Below, in pieces: positions 60,849 to 64,000 of a stretch of DNA of 64,000 nucleotides. The position numbers and the translations under genes were made by a program. The stretch is from assembly GCA_030425425.1 (NCBI GenBank), contig JAUIAO010000017.1, forward strand, positions 30,405 through 94,404, read 5' to 3'. Positions within the stretch are counted from its first letter, which is position 1. Each line of letters starts with the position of its first letter. Source of the stretch: Bacteroidia bacterium (GTDB lineage Bacteria > Bacteroidota > Bacteroidia > Cytophagales > Cyclobacteriaceae). The notes below the pieces were generated by a model, which had not been told where the DNA came from, ran no database searches, and saw nothing but the letters and a program-made list of their open reading frames with translations.

Positions 60849-61975
60849 AGTCTATTAGTTACTTTTTTCACCATCTGATCTTTCCACGAAGCAAATGTAC
60901 CGGCTTTTATTTGTTCACGTGCTTGTCTGACCAACCACAGGTAGAACGATAAATTATGCACACTACATATCTGAGCTCCTAAAATTTCTTTACTCATGAT
61001 CAAATGCCTCAAGTACGACCTTGAATAAAATGTACTCACATAGCCACCCATATTAGGATCTATCGGGCCAAAATCGGTTTTCCACTTTTCGTTTTTGATA
61101 TTGATAATTCCCTCGCTGGTGAAGAGCATTCCGTTTCTGGCATTACGAGTCGGCATCACACAGTCAAACATATCCACTCCCAAAGCAATACTCTCCAAAA
61201 TGTTCTCAGGAGTCCCCACACCCATCAGGTATCTTGGTTTATCCTGCGGCAGTATTCCGCACACCAAATCGGTCATGGCATACATGTCCTCATGTGGCTC
61301 ACCAACTGACAGCCCACCTATAGCATTTCCTTCTCTTCCTTGCTCGGCCACAAACTCAGCAGACTGCATTCTTAAGTCTGGATAAGTGCTACCCTGCACA
61401 ATAGGAAAGAGTGTTTGAGAATAGCCGTAAAGAGGTTCGGTATTATCAAAATGATTGATACAGCGCTTGAGCCATCGGTGGGTCATGTGCATCGAATCTT
61501 CGGCATATTTTTTATCACAGGGATATGGCGTACATTCATCAAAAGCCATCATGATATCCGCACCAATTACCCGCTGCACATCCATCACGTTTTCTGGTGT
61601 AAAATCATGTTTTGAACCGTCAATATGTGATTTGAACATCACTCCCTTTTCCGTGATTTTGCGATTGTCACCAAGAGAATAAACCTGATAACCACCACTA
61701 TCAGTTAATATAGGGCGATCCCAACCATTGAATTTGTGAAGTCCTCCAGCTTGCTTGATTACATCCAATCCCGGTCTTAGATACAAATGATAGGTATTCC
61801 CGAGAATAATTTCCGCATTAATGTCTTCCTTGAGCTCGCGCTGATGAACAGCTTTCACGGTACCAGCCGTACCAACAGGCATGAAAATAGGGGTTTCGAT
61901 ATTTCCATGATCAGTGGAGACTACACCTGCTCGGGCTTTGGACTTTGGGTCGGAATGTTGTAAGGTAAATTTCAT
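60845..61975 (-). CDS. tgt: Queuine tRNA-ribosyltransferase (Tgt), zinc cysteines missing
   Basis: 376 residues. Exchanges guanine 34 of GUN anticodon tRNAs for preQ1. Seen: TPIFMPVGTAGTVKAVHQREL, nucleophile region DSGGYQVYSLGDNRKIT, GADIMMAFDECTPYP, GGLSVGEPHEDMYAM and MFDCVMPTRNARNGMLFTSEG with the catalytic Asp. The zinc loop normally reads C-x-C-x2-C; here the aligned residues are Met309, Gly311 and Ser314 (PNMGGYVSTFYSR), though the fourth ligand His340 is kept (CSVHNLSFYLWL). The fold seems otherwise complete, so it may do without zinc; this is probably a Bacteroidota-wide trait, unconfirmed. It is first in the operon. Confidence 0.95.
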   Translation of the reverse strand: MKFTLQHSDPKSKARAGVVSTDHGNIETPIFMPVGTAGTVKAVHQRELKEDINAEIILGNTYHLYLRPGLDVIKQAGGLHKFNGWDRPILTDSGGYQVYSLGDNRKITEKGVMFKSHIDGSKHDFTPENVMDVQRVIGADIMMAFDECTPYPCDKKYAEDSMHMTHRWLKRCINHFDNTEPLYGYSQTLFPIVQGSTYPDLRMQSAEFVAEQGREGNAIGGLSVGEPHEDMYAMTDLVCGILPQDKPRYLMGVGTPENILESIALGVDMFDCVMPTRNARNGMLFTSEGIINIKNEKWKTDFGPIDPNMGGYVSTFYSRSYLRHLIMSKEILGAQICSVHNLSFYLWLVRQAREQIKAGTFASWKDQMVKKVTNRL

Positions 61976-61983
61976 AGAAGCGC

Positions 61984-61991
61984 AAAAATAG
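61984..61991 (-). promoter_or_regulatory. Candidate -7 box for the tgt operon
   Basis: TATTTTTG on the minus strand fits TAnnTTTG and ends 8 nt before the tgt ATG at 61975. The divergent glycosyltransferase gene starts 57 nt further on, so both promoters share this space. Confidence 0.4.
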
Positions 61992-62047
61992 TTGGCTTGT
62001 TATGAATATCCCTATCTGGTTCTATCTTTACTGCTTAATCAGTCATT

Positions 62048-63133
62048 TTGGCCTACCTGTTTTACTTCGTTTTGTTACTACATTCAGTTCTGATTATTAA
62101 AACCGCCTGGCCGTTTTTCAGAAAGGAGACCACAAGTTCTCAAAATAACAAACCACCGTTTACTATCATTATCTGTGCACATAATGAGTTAGAAAACCTT
62201 AAAATTCTCATTCCACAATTACTCATTCAGAATTATCCCAATTTCGAAATCATAGTAGTCCTGGACAGATGTACCGACCATTCTCTCGACTATCTTCAAA
62301 ACCTGAAAAACAGTGAACTGAAAGTCTTACCAATTGAAACAATTCCTGATTATTGGAATCCCAAAAAATATGGACTTAATGAAGCTATTTCATTGGCTAA
62401 AAATGATTGGCTTTTACTTATAGATGCGGACTGCCTTCCCCCATCAATCAATTGGATTGATTCATATGCAAAACTTGCATCCCCCAATAAAGAATTAATC
62501 TTGGGTGTGGGAGCATATCATGAAGAAAAGCATCTTGTGAGTCAGTTAACCGCTTATGAAACCTTCCAAACAGCTTGTAAATATATCTCAGCAGCTATGT
62601 CGGGTGCACCCTATATGGGTGTTGGAAGGAACATCGCCTACAGAAAATCGGCTTTTAAGCGTAAAGGAGGCTTTGATGGGTTGGAAAATATCATAGGAGG
62701 TGACGATGATTTATTGGTACAAAAGCTTGCTACCACTGATAACACGGCTGTTAATTTGAAGCAACATTCTTTAACCTATTCCTCTCCAAAACGTACATGG
62801 AAAGGGTATTTGAATCAAAAGACGAGACATTTGTCTGTAGGGAAGCATTACAAATCCGTAATAAAATTTAATCTAATGGTGCAATCAATTGTTCATGCAT
62901 TGGTATGGTTGAGTTTTATATATTTACTGATCTTTTTATCAGCACCGATTGTTGTTATTGGATCATTTGTAATTTTGATGGTGATAAAAGGACTAATTTA
63001 CAATAGAATCAGCACCAGGTTGGGACTTCCCTTTCACATGTCTGTTTATCCGATATTAGATTTTGTGTACGCGTTGATTTTACCCCTGTTAGGTGTCAGG
63101 GCAAATGTTATTAAAAGAATTACATGGAAGTAA
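62048..63133 (+). CDS. Membrane-anchored GT2 glycosyltransferase
   Basis: 361 residues: helix 1 (about 2-21), a GT-A domain with FTIIICAHNELENLKILIP near residue 38, VVLDRCTDHSLDYL, DxD-like LLIDADCLPPS near 127, GGDDDLLVQKL near 218 and QKTRHLSVGKHYK near 258 (the processive-type Q-x-x-R motif is partly kept), and two C-terminal helices (about 290-330). It should add sugar to a lipid or polymer at the inner membrane. The start codon is TTG at 62048, as no ATG precedes the conserved strand and helix 1. It overlaps the sigma factor gene by 10 nt. Confidence 0.82.
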   Translation: MAYLFYFVLLLHSVLIIKTAWPFFRKETTSSQNNKPPFTIIICAHNELENLKILIPQLLIQNYPNFEIIVVLDRCTDHSLDYLQNLKNSELKVLPIETIPDYWNPKKYGLNEAISLAKNDWLLLIDADCLPPSINWIDSYAKLASPNKELILGVGAYHEEKHLVSQLTAYETFQTACKYISAAMSGAPYMGVGRNIAYRKSAFKRKGGFDGLENIIGGDDDLLVQKLATTDNTAVNLKQHSLTYSSPKRTWKGYLNQKTRHLSVGKHYKSVIKFNLMVQSIVHALVWLSFIYLLIFLSAPIVVIGSFVILMVIKGLIYNRISTRLGLPFHMSVYPILDFVYALILPLLGVRANVIKRITWK

Positions 63134-63732
63134 AAAGGCAGTTTTCAGAAAAAGCCCTTCAGGATTTCAAGCTAATAGATAGAGCCACATTAGAAAATGA
63201 TGAATCAGCTTTTGCCGATCTGATGAGCAGATATAAAAAGCCGGTATATCACATGATTCTGAAAATGGTTAGAAATGTGGATGATGCCGAGGATCTGACC
63301 ATTGAGGCATTTGCCAAGGCATTTAAAAATTTAGCGCGATTCAAAAAAGACTATACCTTCAGTACTTGGCTATTCAGGATTGCTACGAATAATGCCATTG
63401 ACTTTATCAGAAAGAAAAAGTTGGAGACCTATAGCCTGAATACTTCATTTTCAGATGACAATGGAGAAGCTGTAACCATAGATGTGCAAGACAGTGACCG
63501 AACTCCAGACGAAGAAGCTATCAATACTCAGAAAATAGAGTTGGTGCGTATGTTCGTGACCAAACTCCCTGCAAAATACCAGCGGTTGGTCAAACTTCGA
63601 TATTTTGATGAACTTTCTTACGAAGAGATTGCGAAGGAACTTGATGCACCTTTAGGTACTGTAAAAGCGCAATTACACAGAGCCAGAGAATTGATGTACG
63701 AGTTGGTGAAAGACAAAAAGAAACACATCTAA
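63124..63732 (+). CDS. ECF-type RNA polymerase sigma factor
   Basis: 202 residues. Region 2 (about 30-95) has ESAFADLMSRYKKPVYHMILKM, NVDDAEDLTIEAFAKAFKNL and YTFSTWLFRIATNNAIDFIRKKK; region 4 (about 135-195) has LPAKYQRLVKLRYFDELSYEEIAKELDA and GTVKAQLHRARELMYELVK. There is no anti-sigma gene beside it. The glycosyltransferase gene is upstream with overlap and rsmG downstream, so it lies inside a three-gene transcript. Sequence resembles the stress-type RpoE sigma factors of Bacteroidota; the regulon is unknown. Confidence 0.92.
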   Translation: MEVKRQFSEKALQDFKLIDRATLENDESAFADLMSRYKKPVYHMILKMVRNVDDAEDLTIEAFAKAFKNLARFKKDYTFSTWLFRIATNNAIDFIRKKKLETYSLNTSFSDDNGEAVTIDVQDSDRTPDEEAINTQKIELVRMFVTKLPAKYQRLVKLRYFDELSYEEIAKELDAPLGTVKAQLHRARELMYELVKDKKKHI

Positions 63733-64000
63733 TGAGTAATGGAGCACAGGTGATTTACACCTACTTTCCTGATCTCACAGAAGATCAAAAAGCAAAATTC
63801 GAAGCTCTTGAGGAATTATATGCCGATTGGAATGAGAAAATTAATGTCATTTCCAGAAAGGATATCGAGCAATTGTACCTACGCCATGTTTTGCATTCAT
63901 TGGCAATAGCCAAAGAAATAACTTTTGAACCCGGCACCAGGATTTTGGATATTGGGACTGGAGGTGGATTTCCCGGCATTCCATTGGCTATTATGTTTCC
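63732..64000 (+). CDS. rsmG: 16S rRNA (guanine527-N7)-methyltransferase RsmG, cut by window edge
   Basis: The first 89 codons are visible: VIYTYFPDLTEDQKAKFEALE, LYADWNEKINVISRKDIEQL, LRHVLHSLAIAK and the SAM-binding ILDIGTGGGFPGIPLAIMF. This matches the N-terminus of RsmG/GidB, which methylates G527 of 16S rRNA. The ATG shares its first A with the TAA of the sigma factor gene. The C-terminal half lies beyond base 64000. Confidence 0.9.
   Translation, partial: MSNGAQVIYTYFPDLTEDQKAKFEALEELYADWNEKINVISRKDIEQLYLRHVLHSLAIAKEITFEPGTRILDIGTGGGFPGIPLAIMF

Overview
The window looks like chromosomal DNA of a Bacteroidota bacterium, most likely a marine or soil member of the Cytophagales (inference). 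The evidence is a type IX secretion C-terminal sorting domain on a 2798-residue surface protein, a PorD-family (DUF4835) protein, several promoter boxes of the Bacteroidota form TAnnTTTG, a bifunctional HisB, a split MetH and the small Bacteroidota-type omega subunit. I recognise no rRNA, tRNA, CRISPR array, transposase or prophage.

Left part (1-12 kb). A minus-strand methionine synthase operon is controlled by a SAM-I riboswitch (about 3283-3405). MetH is encoded as two proteins (homocysteine domain and pterin/B12 part), and two unrelated genes sit between them: a four-helix-bundle protein and a QueF-like protein that lacks the catalytic cysteine. On the plus strand come a Ppx/GppA phosphatase, a small membrane protein, a globin and two tandem paralogues of unknown function. 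The minus-strand hisG-hisD-hisC-hisB operon follows, with an unannotated histidine leader peptide (7 His in 15 codons) and a nested hairpin upstream of hisG.

Middle part (12-35 kb). Mostly minus-strand housekeeping: a universal stress protein, MenA, ArgS, two guanidine-group hydrolases of the arginine deiminase/CtlX type, a histidine kinase with response regulator, a zinc carboxypeptidase, a cupin, Ppk1, an anomerase-like protein, malate dehydrogenase, a cNMP-binding protein and TilS. An arginine decarboxylase is divergent from the hydrolases, so ArgS, the hydrolases and the decarboxylase form an arginine-themed block. Between 20.5 and 23.3 kb the DNA is scarred: a hairpin-rich element, three tandem copies of a thioesterase 3' end joined to a palindrome-bearing tail, and the 3' remnant of a beta-propeller gene.

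Right part (35-64 kb). A plus-strand envelope and core cluster (OstA-like, BamD, omega, CoaBC, PorD-like, RecN) is followed by LspA, a class V aminotransferase-like protein, a PIN-domain toxin-antitoxin pair, FabI and IspE. Next comes an accessory locus: a 7TM-LytTR membrane transcription factor, two stand-alone LuxR-type HTH proteins, a secreted beta-helix protein and the giant repeat protein. The window closes with a minus-strand tgt-lptG/F-eamA operon and a plus-strand glycosyltransferase, ECF sigma factor and truncated rsmG. Tgt here lacks the three zinc-binding cysteines.
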